Assembly (NCBI RefSeq): GCF_011355085.1 | Contig: NZ_VXCP01000017.1 | Coordinates: 1-64,000, forward strand | Direction: 5' to 3' | Origin: Pseudomonas akapageensis | GTDB lineage: Bacteria; Pseudomonadota; Gammaproteobacteria; Pseudomonadales; Pseudomonadaceae | DNA length: 64,000 nt | Shown here: positions 1 to 8,704 of the stretch, piece by piece | Layout of the letters: each line of letters opens with the position of its first letter | Numbering within the stretch: position 1 is the stretch's first letter | Position numbers and translations under genes: made by a program | The notes under the pieces: model-generated | The model's database searches: none | Seen by the model: only the letters and a program-made list of their open reading frames with translations | Told to the model about the DNA's origin: nothing

Positions 1-8
1 CAGTTCAG

Positions 9-101
9 CTTGCCCGCGATGCAGGCGACGCGGTACATCAGGCGAATTGCGGTGAAGCTTTCGCGGGCAAGTCGAGTCGTCGCACCGCCGCTCCCACAGG
101 G
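9..101. repeat. REP-like inverted repeat
   Basis: An 11-base perfect inverted repeat, CTTGCCCGCGA at 9-19 and TCGCGGGCAAG at 61-71, is followed by the 'ccgctcccacag' tail (88-100) that ends the common Pseudomonas REP sequence. It lies downstream of the leftward amidase gene, a usual place for such elements. Positions 102-174 show nothing else. Confidence 0.6.
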
Positions 102-174
102 TGGGAGGGGTGATCATTTCATTAGGTCGTCTATTGATGGGATTGGGGCATGCACCGCCCCAATCCCGCCATTT

Positions 175-1878
175 CTATGGCAGTGCAGGGGTCCGAGGAG
201 GGATCATTCGCTTCGACCCTGTCGATTCAAACGCCGAAGCCAGGCGCAGCAGCGTTGAATCGTCATAGGCACGACCGGCAAAAGTCAGCCCCACGGGCAT
301 GCCAATATCCGGCATGACGCCCATCGGCACGGTGACCGTGGGAACACCCAGGTGGCGGATGGCGAGGTTGCCGTTGGCGACCCAGATGCCGTTGCTCCAT
401 GCGATATCCGCAGACTGCGGATCGACATCGGCATTTGCCGGCCCAACATCGGCTACCGTCGGGAACAGCACGGCATCGAGTCCCAGCCGGTCCATCCAGT
501 CCTCAAGATCGATCTTGCGCGTCTGTTCAAGGCCGCGCAGACCGTCCGGCACCGTGGGGATCTCGTTCCACGGTGTGATGCCGCGCTCGGCCATGCGCAC
601 ATACTCGTCCATGCCCGCGGCAAGGTCGCCCTCACGGTTTGGCAGGGTCCCCGGGTCGTGCGGGAATATCTTCGGTCCGTCCACGTCGACCAGACGGTTC
701 AATTCGGGATCGCCGTTGGCCTGCAGGAAATCATCGAAGGCCCATGCCGTCAGGTCCCACAGTTCATGATGGAGAAACTCCTTGGACACCAGGCCCCGAT
801 TGAACACCGTCGGTGCACCAGGACGATCACCCTCGCAATTGGAAACCAGCGGGAAATCGACCTCGATCACTTCGGCACCCGCGGCTTCGAGTGCCTTGCG
901 CGCTTGTTCCCAGAGCCCGATCACGGAAGGGCGGGTGTTGATGCGCTGGCCCGTCGGACCGCCGATACCCGGGGCATGCGAGGTGCCCGCTTCGGGATCC
1001 GCGTTGATGTACATACGGGGCACGCCCAAGCGCTTGCCCGCGAGTGCATCGGACTTCACGGCCAGTTCCTGATAGGAGGCAGGACGCACCGAGGCGACAC
1101 TCGGAATGGGCACCCAGGGTTGCAACCGCCACAGGTCGCCCCGCGTGTCGGGATCATCCGCCACCACCACATCGAGCACTTCGAGCAGGTCCGCCATCGT
1201 TCGGGCATAGGGCACGACCACGTCCATGGTCGGCGTCAACGGCCAGTTGCCACGTACCGAGATCACCCCACGCGAAGGTGTGTAGGCACACAGACCATTG
1301 TTCGAGGCCGGACCGCGTCCGCTCGACCAGGTTTCTTCAGCCAGGCCAAATGCCGCGAAGCTGGCTGCGGTTGCAGTACCTGCGCCGTTGGATGAGCCCG
1401 AAGCGAAGGGGGCAGTGAGATAGTCCGCGTTGTACGGGCTCTCCGCACGGCCATAGACCCCGCGCTGCATGCCGCCGTTCGCCATGGGCGGCATATTGGT
1501 CTTGCCCAGGCAGATCGCGCCGGCGGCGCGAAGCCGCTCGATGGTGAACGCATCGCGATAGGCGACCAGGTCCTTGAATGCAGGGCTGCCAGAGGCGGCG
1601 GTGAGTCCCTTCACTAGATAACTGTCTTTGGCCGTATACGGGATGCCATCGAGCGGACCCAGCGTCTGGCCCTTGGCCCGACGGTCATCGGACGCCTGGG
1701 CTTCCTTGAGCGCATCGGGGTTGCGAACCACAACCGCGTTGAGTGCGGTGGGTGTGTCGGCCCCGTCGTAGGCATCGATCCTGGCCAGATAGGCCTGGAC
1801 CAGCTCGACCGCCGTCGTTTGGCCGGATTCGAGCGCAGCGCGCAGTTGGGCAATGGAAACTTCGGTGACTTCGATCAT
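175..1878 (-). CDS. amidase-signature family hydrolase
   Basis: Predicted amidase-signature enzyme, a cytoplasmic hydrolase of C-N (amide) bonds that uses a Ser-cisSer-Lys triad. The 567-residue protein has Lys84 in IPYTAKDS, the Ser162-Ser163 pair in FASGSSNGAG and the nucleophile position Ser186 in ETWSSGRGPAS, which align with the three family positions. The segment before the nucleophile (EETWSSG) departs from the usual TDTGGS. It is somewhat longer than most family members and has no signal peptide. No gatB or gatC is nearby, so it is not the GatA subunit. It stands alone, 254 bases from the MscS gene and transcribed in the same direction; neither of the two regulatory motifs found further right occurs upstream of it. 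The substrate cannot be told from sequence. Confidence 0.85.
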   Translation of the reverse strand: MIEVTEVSIAQLRAALESGQTTAVELVQAYLARIDAYDGADTPTALNAVVVRNPDALKEAQASDDRRAKGQTLGPLDGIPYTAKDSYLVKGLTAASGSPAFKDLVAYRDAFTIERLRAAGAICLGKTNMPPMANGGMQRGVYGRAESPYNADYLTAPFASGSSNGAGTATAASFAAFGLAEETWSSGRGPASNNGLCAYTPSRGVISVRGNWPLTPTMDVVVPYARTMADLLEVLDVVVADDPDTRGDLWRLQPWVPIPSVASVRPASYQELAVKSDALAGKRLGVPRMYINADPEAGTSHAPGIGGPTGQRINTRPSVIGLWEQARKALEAAGAEVIEVDFPLVSNCEGDRPGAPTVFNRGLVSKEFLHHELWDLTAWAFDDFLQANGDPELNRLVDVDGPKIFPHDPGTLPNREGDLAAGMDEYVRMAERGITPWNEIPTVPDGLRGLEQTRKIDLEDWMDRLGLDAVLFPTVADVGPANADVDPQSADIAWSNGIWVANGNLAIRHLGVPTVTVPMGVMPDIGMPVGLTFAGRAYDDSTLLRLASAFESTGSKRMIPPRTPALP

Positions 1879-2132
1879 GCTGCTACCGCCGATTGCCGGT
1901 GGGTGACAGGGAATCGGCTTCCATCACGCTGGATGCTGGGCGTTGGGACATCACTTTTCTCAAAATGGCTGCTCATAACTGTTCTCGTTGCACTGCATTA
2001 CGCGACAAGGCTGGATCTTACAGGGTGATTATTATATTTAACACTCGGACAGGATTCAGGCGCAATGGAATTCCTGCCGCAGCGGCTTCGCGGAGCACCG
2101 GATGCTTGCTGGAAAGCCGCGTCTGGCGCGGC

Positions 2133-2981
2133 CTAGCCGGCTTGCTGCTGGATGATCACCGTCTGCGCTGGCATTGGAGCCGGGAAGCCGGCTTCGCCGA
2201 GGGCGTCCTTGATGACGCGATTGGTGTCAAAATAAACCTGCCAATAGTTCTCGTTGTGGCAGTACGGACGCACCGCCAACACCGGGCCGACCAGGTTGAA
2301 CTCCAGAATCTCCACATCCACCGCAGGCTCGGTGAGCACATTGGGGATCTCGGCGATGCGCTGCTTGAGCAAGGCCGCTGCTGCCTTCCAGTCGGCCGCG
2401 CCAGACAGCTGTGCTTTCAGCTCGACGCGGCGGAACGGATTGTGAGTGAAGTTCTGGATATTGTCGCTGAAGATCTTGTTGTTGCCGACCAGGGTCAGCA
2501 CGTTGTCCGGGGTGTTGATCGCGGTAGCGAACAGGCCGATCTCCATGACCGTGCCGGTCACTCCGCCGGCGCAAATGAAGTCGCCGACCTTGAACGGACG
2601 CAAAACGATAATGAAGGCGCCGGCCGCCAGATTGGACAGCAGCCCCGACCAGGCCATGCCGATCGCCAGACCGACCGCGGCGAGCAGCGCAGCGAAGGTG
2701 GTGGTCTGCATGCCGAGGTAACCGAGGATGCCAATCACCAACATGATGTTCAGCGTCACGGTGATCGCCGAGCCGACATAGCGCAGCACGGTCGGGTCGA
2801 CCTTCTGCCTGCCCAGGGCCCGCTGCACCATGCCCACGGCAAAGCCGATCATCCAGCGCCCGACGATCCAGAAGGCGATGGCGGAAAGAATCTTGACCGC
2901 GAACGCGGCACCGTATTGTTGTACCAGTGCGATCAGCGCGTCGAACTTGGCGGTGGTCACATTAACGATAGTCGCGTCCAT
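2133..2981 (-). CDS. MscS-type small mechanosensitive channel
   Basis: Inner-membrane mechanosensitive ion channel that would release osmolytes on hypo-osmotic shock. The 282-residue length is close to E. coli MscS. An N-terminal helical pair is followed by the pore-lining segment GLAIGMAWSGLLSNLAAG and then RPFKVGDFI, the canonical MscS order, and a soluble beta/alpha-beta vestibule domain. I chose ATG at 2981 (MDATIVN); the longer reading begins with TTG at 2996 and adds only five residues. The gene follows the leftward MFS gene (3084-4352) by about 100 bases, so co-transcription is possible but unproven. C-terminal residues QTVIIQQQAG are unremarkable. Confidence 0.9.
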   Translation of the reverse strand: MDATIVNVTTAKFDALIALVQQYGAAFAVKILSAIAFWIVGRWMIGFAVGMVQRALGRQKVDPTVLRYVGSAITVTLNIMLVIGILGYLGMQTTTFAALLAAVGLAIGMAWSGLLSNLAAGAFIIVLRPFKVGDFICAGGVTGTVMEIGLFATAINTPDNVLTLVGNNKIFSDNIQNFTHNPFRRVELKAQLSGAADWKAAAALLKQRIAEIPNVLTEPAVDVEILEFNLVGPVLAVRPYCHNENYWQVYFDTNRVIKDALGEAGFPAPMPAQTVIIQQQAG

Positions 2982-3083
2982 TGCTGAGGCTCGCAAATGA
3001 GGGATGACCTCAAGACGCTAGCACAGCCAGCGTGCGGTGCCAGTCCATTGGCTGACGCGCTGTCTCCAAGTGCCCTGGGGAGC

Positions 3084-4352
3084 TTATCGACTCGAAACTG
3101 CCGCTGCTGCGGGAGCTACCGTCTTTTCTTCCCTGACGCGCATCAGCATTGGCCCGAAGGTTGCCAGCAAGCCCAGCATGATCAGCGGGAAGAACATCAG
3201 CGAACCCAGACCGAAGTGACCGACGATCACCGTGATGGCGGCGGGGCCCACCAACATGCCGGAGAAGCCGATGCAGTTGACGATGCCGATATTGCGCCCG
3301 GCGTTTTCAGGATCCTTGCGGCCGGCGGCAGAAAGCATCAGCGGGGCGATCGAGGACAGGCCCAACCCGAACAACGCAAAGCCGATGATGCCGGTAACGG
3401 TGGTGTTGCCGACAATTGTGATGGTCATGCCAAGCACGCACAGGGCACCGCAGCCAAAGACCACCCGGGCATTGCCGAATACCTGGGCCAATTTATCGCC
3501 AAAAACACGCCCGAAGCAGACAGCTCCAACAAAAATAGACACCGCCATGCCCGCCATGGAAGTTGACGCGGAGAGTTCACGGCGTACGTATTCCTGTCCC
3601 CAGTCGGCAATGGCGTTCTCGCCGATCATGCTGCCCAGCAAGAGCAAGCCGAAAGCGACCATCACCAGCAGCGTCCCGGTTTTTGGAGCCGCGTTGTCAC
3701 TGCGCGATTCACCGGCGCTGACTTGTGCTGTGTTGAACGACAATTCGGGTACATCGTTTTTGCTCAGCAGCCACCGGCTGAACACGCAACCCATGATGAA
3801 CATTGCAAGACCCAGCAGGGTAAAGGGCACTCGAACGCTGTCGGTATAGAGGCTCGTCAGCCAACTGCAGACCATTCCCAGGACAAAGCCGCCGAAAGAA
3901 TAGAACGCATGGAATCCGGACATGATCGAGCGCTGGTAAAACCGTTCGACCTGCACGCCATGGGCATTGAGGGCGGTATCCAGCGCACCGCGCAATAACC
4001 CGAGCAGAACGCCGAAACTCAAGGCAAACCAGAAGCCGGTCACGTAGCCGAGCGGGATGATGGAAAGAGGGTAGGCCAGGGCGCAGATGGTAATGACCGG
4101 CTTCGCACCGAAAGCATCCAGCAGATAACCGATCAGCAACGAACCTGCCGCCGAGCCCACACCCACGCCAAGGGCAATCAGGCCGAAGTCGGCATCCCCC
4201 AGGGTACCGGAAAGGCCTAACTGTTCCCTGAACACGCTGACCCCGGTAGACCAGATGTACATCATGGCCCCGATCATCATGAAGCCGAGGATGGTTGCCA
4301 GGCGGGCCTTGCGAATGCGGGCCGTCACCAGTGAGTTGTCGCGAGAGTTCAT
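3084..4352 (-). CDS. MFS transporter, YbjJ/FucP-like (leftward)
   Basis: A 422-residue major facilitator with about 12 hydrophobic helices. The sequence MSGFHAFYSFGG in the middle is the same type of motif as in the divergent partner (MSGFHGLFSLGA), so the two are paralogues of the YbjJ-like branch of sugar/polyol-type MFS carriers. ATG at 4352; a TTGACA-like hexamer (reverse of 4455-4460) lies about 100 bases upstream and the palindrome GTTATTCGTATAAC sits at 4409-4422 between it and the start. That placement suggests repression by the LacI-type protein encoded at 5892-6983. Substrate unknown; uptake of the compound degraded by the neighbouring oxidoreductases is the simplest guess. Confidence 0.85.
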   Translation of the reverse strand: MNSRDNSLVTARIRKARLATILGFMMIGAMMYIWSTGVSVFREQLGLSGTLGDADFGLIALGVGVGSAAGSLLIGYLLDAFGAKPVITICALAYPLSIIPLGYVTGFWFALSFGVLLGLLRGALDTALNAHGVQVERFYQRSIMSGFHAFYSFGGFVLGMVCSWLTSLYTDSVRVPFTLLGLAMFIMGCVFSRWLLSKNDVPELSFNTAQVSAGESRSDNAAPKTGTLLVMVAFGLLLLGSMIGENAIADWGQEYVRRELSASTSMAGMAVSIFVGAVCFGRVFGDKLAQVFGNARVVFGCGALCVLGMTITIVGNTTVTGIIGFALFGLGLSSIAPLMLSAAGRKDPENAGRNIGIVNCIGFSGMLVGPAAITVIVGHFGLGSLMFFPLIMLGLLATFGPMLMRVREEKTVAPAAAAVSSR

Positions 4353-4408
4353 TGCCCTTTGCCTTCCTTATTCTTGGGATATTGGCTGGTCTTGGAAATG
4401 ATGGTTAA

Positions 4409-4422
4409 GTTATTCGTATAAC
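4409..4422. promoter_or_regulatory. LacI-type operator copy 1
   Basis: GTTATTCGTATAAC, a 14-base near-palindrome with central CG, as expected for a LacI-family operator. It lies 57 bases upstream of the leftward MFS start. Its centre is 157 bases from copy 2, close to a whole number of helical turns, so looping between the two is geometrically possible (inference). Confidence 0.75.
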
Positions 4423-4565
4423 CGTGATTACGGTACCATTGCCCCTGGCGTCTTTGTCAATTTGTTTTCGACTAAAAACTGGCCATTCATCCGGGAATTA
4501 TGAATGTGAAATGGGCTTGGTTCGACGCACTCCAATCAATTGAGTAGCAATGCGTTGAGTTTTCA

Positions 4566-4579
4566 ATTATACGTATAAC
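4566..4579. promoter_or_regulatory. LacI-type operator copy 2
   Basis: ATTATACGTATAAC, differing from a perfect palindrome only at the first base. It lies about 78 bases upstream of the chosen GTG start of the rightward MFS gene. Same consensus (GTTATWCGWATAAC) as copies 1, 3 and 4. Confidence 0.75.
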
Positions 4580-4656
4580 CTTCGGTGAAAGGCTTTGAAG
4601 CAGGACTGTTCGCCCAGCCGTTTCCCGCAGCCGCGTTTTCAAGCCCAGAGGTCTAC

Positions 4657-5826
4657 GTGTCGTCCCAAGAAATCCTGTCTCCCGTCTCGACACCCCACAT
4701 GCTGACTTACCGGCTGACTTTTCTGATGACGGGGCTGTGCATGGGCGCATGGGCGCCTCTGGTGCCTTATGCCCGTGCACGTGCGGGCATAGATGACGGT
4801 GCATTGGGCGTATTGCTGCTGTGCCTGGGACTCGGCTCTCTGGTGATGATGCCGCTGGCTGGAGTATTGAACAGCCAAAAGGGCTGCCGTTTTTCTGCCA
4901 ATGTCGGCATCGCATTGGTCTGCCTGACGTTGCCATTGCTGGCCACAACGCAGTCCTTTATCGGGCTGATGGGGGCACTTGCGCTCTTCGGCGCCGGCTG
5001 CGGCCTGCTTGATGTCACCATGAACGTTCAGGGGGTGATGGTCGAGCGGCATACTCGGCGGTCGCTGATGTCGGGCTTCCATGGGTTGTTCAGCCTCGGT
5101 GCCATCGTCAGCGCCGGGGGCGTCACCGCGCTGCTCTGGCTGGGCGCGACGCCCTTGCTCGCCGGCAGCGCAGTCATCGCAGCACTATTGACCTTTGTGT
5201 TCACCTGCGGGCGGCAGATGCTCGGCCGCAGTGGCGAGAAGGGCAGTCCGGCCTTTGTGCGTCCTTCCCGGCAGGTATGGGTACTCGGGGTGCTTTGCTT
5301 GCTGGCATTTCTGGCCGAAGGCGCGATCCTGGACTGGAGTGCCGTATTTCTCGCGGACAGGCGCGGCGTCGACCCTTCGATCGCCGGTCTTGGTTATGCA
5401 GCGTTTGCGGTCATGATGGCGTTGGGACGTCTCAATGGCGATCGCATTGGCGCCCGGTTGGGGGCGTGCAGGGTATTGATCTTCAGCGGGCTGATTGCCA
5501 TGTCCGGCTTCGTGCTGGTCATCCTGATGGATGAATGGCGGATCAATCTGCTGGGCTTCGCGGTGATCGGCCTGGGGATCTCCAACATCGCACCCGTCTA
5601 CCTGTCTCTCGCCGGGGCGCAACGGAGCATGCCGGGAGAACTGGCTATCGCGGCGGCAACCAGCATCGGTTATCTCGGCATCCTGATGGGGCCGGCGCTG
5701 ATCGGGTTTCTTGCGCACGTGACCAGCTTGAGTTGGGCGTTGTCCGCCACAGCCCTGTCGATGATCGCCATCATTGCCAGCGCGACCTCGCTGGTGTCTC
5801 GGCCAACCGGCCATCACCGTCATTGA
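4657..5826 (+). CDS. MFS transporter, YbjJ/FucP-like (rightward)
   Basis: A 389-residue major facilitator with 12 predicted membrane segments, paralogous to the divergent MFS at 3084-4352 (shared motif SGFHGLFSLG and similar loop DVTMNVQGVMVERH). I chose GTG at 4657 because AGAGG precedes it by six bases; an upstream GTG at 4585 would add residues with no family likeness and would start next to the operator, and ATG at 4699 has no ribosome-binding site. The LacI-type regulator gene follows by 65 bases on the same strand, so both are probably co-transcribed and under operator copy 2. Having two related carriers diverge from one control region is unusual and suggests two related ligands or import/export. 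Confidence 0.82.
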   Translation: MSSQEILSPVSTPHMLTYRLTFLMTGLCMGAWAPLVPYARARAGIDDGALGVLLLCLGLGSLVMMPLAGVLNSQKGCRFSANVGIALVCLTLPLLATTQSFIGLMGALALFGAGCGLLDVTMNVQGVMVERHTRRSLMSGFHGLFSLGAIVSAGGVTALLWLGATPLLAGSAVIAALLTFVFTCGRQMLGRSGEKGSPAFVRPSRQVWVLGVLCLLAFLAEGAILDWSAVFLADRRGVDPSIAGLGYAAFAVMMALGRLNGDRIGARLGACRVLIFSGLIAMSGFVLVILMDEWRINLLGFAVIGLGISNIAPVYLSLAGAQRSMPGELAIAAATSIGYLGILMGPALIGFLAHVTSLSWALSATALSMIAIIASATSLVSRPTGHHRH

Positions 5827-5891
5827 GTTGATGGCCATTACTGCTACGAGCCTTGTATCCTGTGAGGTTCTTGAAAAGATTGGGAAAAGCG

Positions 5892-6983
5892 ATGGCAACT
5901 GTTTCGATGAAGGATGTAGCGCTGGCGGCGGGGGTCTCTCAACCCGCTGTGTCCTATGCGTACAACCGCCCGGCCAAGCTCTCCGAAGCCCAGCGCAAGC
6001 ATATTCTTGAAGTCGCGGCAAAGCTTGGCTATCCAGGCCCCAATGTGATGGGGCGCAGCCTGCGCTCCGGCAAGGTCGGGGCCATCGGCCTGATGATGAT
6101 GGACAAACTCTCGGTCGCCTTCGCCGACCCATCGGCCATTGCCGTATTGCGGGGGATCAGCGAGATCGGCGAACTGGAAAATGTCGCCCTGACCTTGTTT
6201 CCCCTGAACAACAAAAGACTCGAGAGCGCCAAGGAAGCGACCAACGAGGGTAGCCTGGCGCTGCGCGGGCTGGTCGACGGCTTGATTATCTCGACCCTGC
6301 CGGACAATCACCCGGCCGTTTTGGCAACGCTGAAACAGAAGCTCCCGTTCGTGATCATCGACTCGCCCTTGGTCGATGGAACGTTCTTCGTCGGCATCGA
6401 TGACCGGGGCGCCGCCAGGACCCAGATTCAGCACCTCCTCGACCTGGGGCACCGCAAGATCGGCATCATCATCGACCGCCTCAACCCGGATGGCTACCGG
6501 GGGCCCATCAATGAGCAGCGCTTCAGAACCGCGAGCGAGCGTATCGTGCGCGAGCGACTGACAGGCTACGTTGAAGCGGCTGAAGCGGCAGGACTTGGCT
6601 TTGACGACTTGTGCGTGATCGAAGCCGGTGGCCTGGATTCGACGTCCGGGCAAACGGCTGCATTCACCTTGCTGACCTCCAATGACGTGACGGCCGTCGT
6701 GGCCTGCTCGGATGTCATGGCCATGGCCTGCATGAAGACCGCAGATGCGCTGCAACGGCCTGTGCCCCAGACGCTGTCGGTCATTGGTTTTGACGATATT
6801 CCCGAAGCGGTGCAGGCAGGCTTGACCACCATCGGCCAGCCAATGGTCGAGAAGGCCGTATTTGCCGCGCAGATGCTGACCGAGCAATTGAACGCGCCCG
6901 CTGGTGTGCACCTGGAACCTCGGCAGAAGATATTCCCCACTCGGCTGATTGTCCGGCATTCCACCGCCCGGGTAACCGGATAG
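5892..6983 (+). CDS. LacI/GalR-family transcription regulator
   Basis: A 363-residue DNA-binding regulator. The N-terminal helix-turn-helix is VSMKDVALAAGVSQPAVSY followed by the hinge region, then a periplasmic-binding-protein-like ligand domain (VGAIGLMMMDKLSVAF ... ALVDGLIIST ... VIGFDDIPEAV) typical of sugar-responsive LacI members. ATG at 5892 (MATVSMKDV) is preferred over the TTG at 5853 because it puts the HTH at the usual position. The likely targets are the four GTTATWCGWATAAC palindromes at 4409, 4566, 11233 and 11302, which lie in the two divergent promoters surrounding this gene. Convergent with the GMC oxidoreductase gene, separated by a GC-rich hairpin. Confidence 0.92.
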   Translation: MATVSMKDVALAAGVSQPAVSYAYNRPAKLSEAQRKHILEVAAKLGYPGPNVMGRSLRSGKVGAIGLMMMDKLSVAFADPSAIAVLRGISEIGELENVALTLFPLNNKRLESAKEATNEGSLALRGLVDGLIISTLPDNHPAVLATLKQKLPFVIIDSPLVDGTFFVGIDDRGAARTQIQHLLDLGHRKIGIIIDRLNPDGYRGPINEQRFRTASERIVRERLTGYVEAAEAAGLGFDDLCVIEAGGLDSTSGQTAAFTLLTSNDVTAVVACSDVMAMACMKTADALQRPVPQTLSVIGFDDIPEAVQAGLTTIGQPMVEKAVFAAQMLTEQLNAPAGVHLEPRQKIFPTRLIVRHSTARVTG

Positions 6984-6999
6984 AGCCAGCAGGCGAGGG

Positions 7000-7026
7000 C
7001 CCAGCCCCCGATCGAGGAGGGCTGGG
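7000..7026. terminator. hairpin between convergent genes
   Basis: CCCAGCCC (7000-7007) pairs with GGGCTGGG (7019-7026) across an 11-base loop, between the stop codons of the LacI-type gene and the leftward GMC gene. No clear T-run follows on either strand, so intrinsic termination is likely but not certain. Confidence 0.5.
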
Positions 7027-7040
7027 TAAGGGGAAGGTGA

Positions 7041-8687
7041 TTACTTCAGTTGCGCCAGAGGTTGCTGCAGCAGCCGTGTCAAAATGCCTGATGCCTTGAA
7101 CACCTCGGCGACGCGCAATGCATTGGCCGCGATTGTCAGCGCCGGATTGACGGCGGCCGAGGAGGGGAAGAACGAGCTGTCCACCACCCAGGCGTTATCC
7201 AGGTCGTGCATCTTGCAGTTGACGTCCAGGACGCTGCTTTGCGGGTCCTTGCCCATGACAGCCGTGCCGCACTGGTGCGAGTTCGTCGCAATGCCCATGC
7301 GCTCGGTCAGCACGATTGGATAGCCCGCATCGCGCATGACCTTGCTTATCTTGCGCACCAGGCCCTTGTGGGCCGTGAGGTTGTTCGGCTGCCAATACAC
7401 CTTGATCGCACCGCGTGCCTTGTCATAAGTCACCCTGTTTTCCTGGGTCGGAAGGTCCTCCGAGGTCAGGTACAAATCGACACTGTGGTCAGTGACGTAG
7501 CGCGAAGCGAATTTCGGCAGCCAGGGACGCATTGGCGTGATCATGGGTTCGCGGATCTTGCCGAGCATCTGCACGTTGCCCAACGGGAACAAGTTGTTCG
7601 CGCTGGCGCTGTACCAATCGTTGATCGCCAGGGTTTTCTGGAACATCACCTTGTTCAGCCGGCGTGGATCGACTGCCAGCATGAAGGTGCTGTTGTGCAC
7701 CATGTAATTGCGGCCCAGTTGCCCCGAGCTGTTGCCAAGGCCTTGAGGGTGTTGCTCGTTCGCTGACTTGAACAACAGTGCGGCACTGTTGACGGCGCCG
7801 CAAGCGAGCACGAAGCGCTTGGCGCGTAGGGTGACGGCTCTGCCATCGCGGGTGCCCCGGGCTTCGGTGATGGTACGACCGTCTGCACTGGTGACCAGCT
7901 GATTGATCAGGGTGCGCGTCAGCAAGTGAGTGGTACCGTTGCGCAAGGCGGGCCTGAGTGCCGAAACTTCGGCATCGCCCTTGGCCTCGACCAGGCAGGG
8001 ATAGCCATCGCAGGTCGAACACAGTACACAGCCGCCGCCTTCACCATAGTCCACAGCCGCTGGCATGACGAAAGGCTTGAGCCCTGAGCGCCGCATGCTC
8101 TGCTCCAGTGGGACGAGTGCCGGATCATGCTCAAGCGCAGGATGGGGAAACGGCCCTGAACGCCAGGGTTCGCTGGGGTCCACACCGGCCTGGCCATGCA
8201 CGCGGTAAAGTTTTTCGGCTTCGGCGTACCAGGGCTCCATTTCGGCATAGGTGATGGGCCATGCCGGGGAGACGCCTTCGGCGTGCTGGATCTCGCCGAA
8301 GTCTGCTTCGCGAAAGCGTGGCAGCATCGCCCCATAGAATTTGGTGTTGCCTCCCACGTAGTAGAAGACGCCAGGCGTAAATGCCTGGTTGGATTGATCG
8401 AGCCAGCGCTCGGCATTGCGGTATCGGCCCTGGCCAAATACTGCTTCGGCGCTCCAGTTCTGTATTTCACGTGGCAGGAAATCGCCGCGTTCGACCACGA
8501 CAACGTTCAAGCCGGTGTCGCGCAGCGCATGGGCAAAGGTCGACCCGCCCATGCCCGAACCGATGATCACTACATCACAGTCAATATTGCCATCTGCATC
8601 AGGTGTCACCACGCCGAAGGCGCGCTGATCGCGCGCCCCCGGTTGTGGATTCAGCTCTGCATGATGCGAAATCGATGCATCGCTCAT
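7041..8687 (-). CDS. GMC-family FAD oxidoreductase (first)
   Basis: A 548-residue flavoprotein of the glucose-methanol-choline family, predicted to oxidise a hydroxyl group of a sugar, polyol or glycoside. The FAD-binding fold starts with CDVVIIGSGMGGSTFAHAL; the C-terminal half has HQCGTAVMG with the candidate catalytic His and NPALTIAANALRVAE closing the FAD domain. A Cys cluster (GCVLCSTCDGYPCLVEAK) near residue 225 resembles the large-subunit gluconate/sugar dehydrogenase branch, not choline dehydrogenase. No small subunit or cytochrome gene is adjacent. ATG at 8687 lies 17 bases after the TPP gene stop, with GGAGCGG upstream; it is the last gene of the ThuA - TPP - GMC operon transcribed left from about 11.2 kb under operators 3 and 4. 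Confidence 0.88.
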   Translation of the reverse strand: MSDASISHHAELNPQPGARDQRAFGVVTPDADGNIDCDVVIIGSGMGGSTFAHALRDTGLNVVVVERGDFLPREIQNWSAEAVFGQGRYRNAERWLDQSNQAFTPGVFYYVGGNTKFYGAMLPRFREADFGEIQHAEGVSPAWPITYAEMEPWYAEAEKLYRVHGQAGVDPSEPWRSGPFPHPALEHDPALVPLEQSMRRSGLKPFVMPAAVDYGEGGGCVLCSTCDGYPCLVEAKGDAEVSALRPALRNGTTHLLTRTLINQLVTSADGRTITEARGTRDGRAVTLRAKRFVLACGAVNSAALLFKSANEQHPQGLGNSSGQLGRNYMVHNSTFMLAVDPRRLNKVMFQKTLAINDWYSASANNLFPLGNVQMLGKIREPMITPMRPWLPKFASRYVTDHSVDLYLTSEDLPTQENRVTYDKARGAIKVYWQPNNLTAHKGLVRKISKVMRDAGYPIVLTERMGIATNSHQCGTAVMGKDPQSSVLDVNCKMHDLDNAWVVDSSFFPSSAAVNPALTIAANALRVAEVFKASGILTRLLQQPLAQLK

Positions 8688-8704
8688 TTGAGCCGCTCCG
8701 CGCT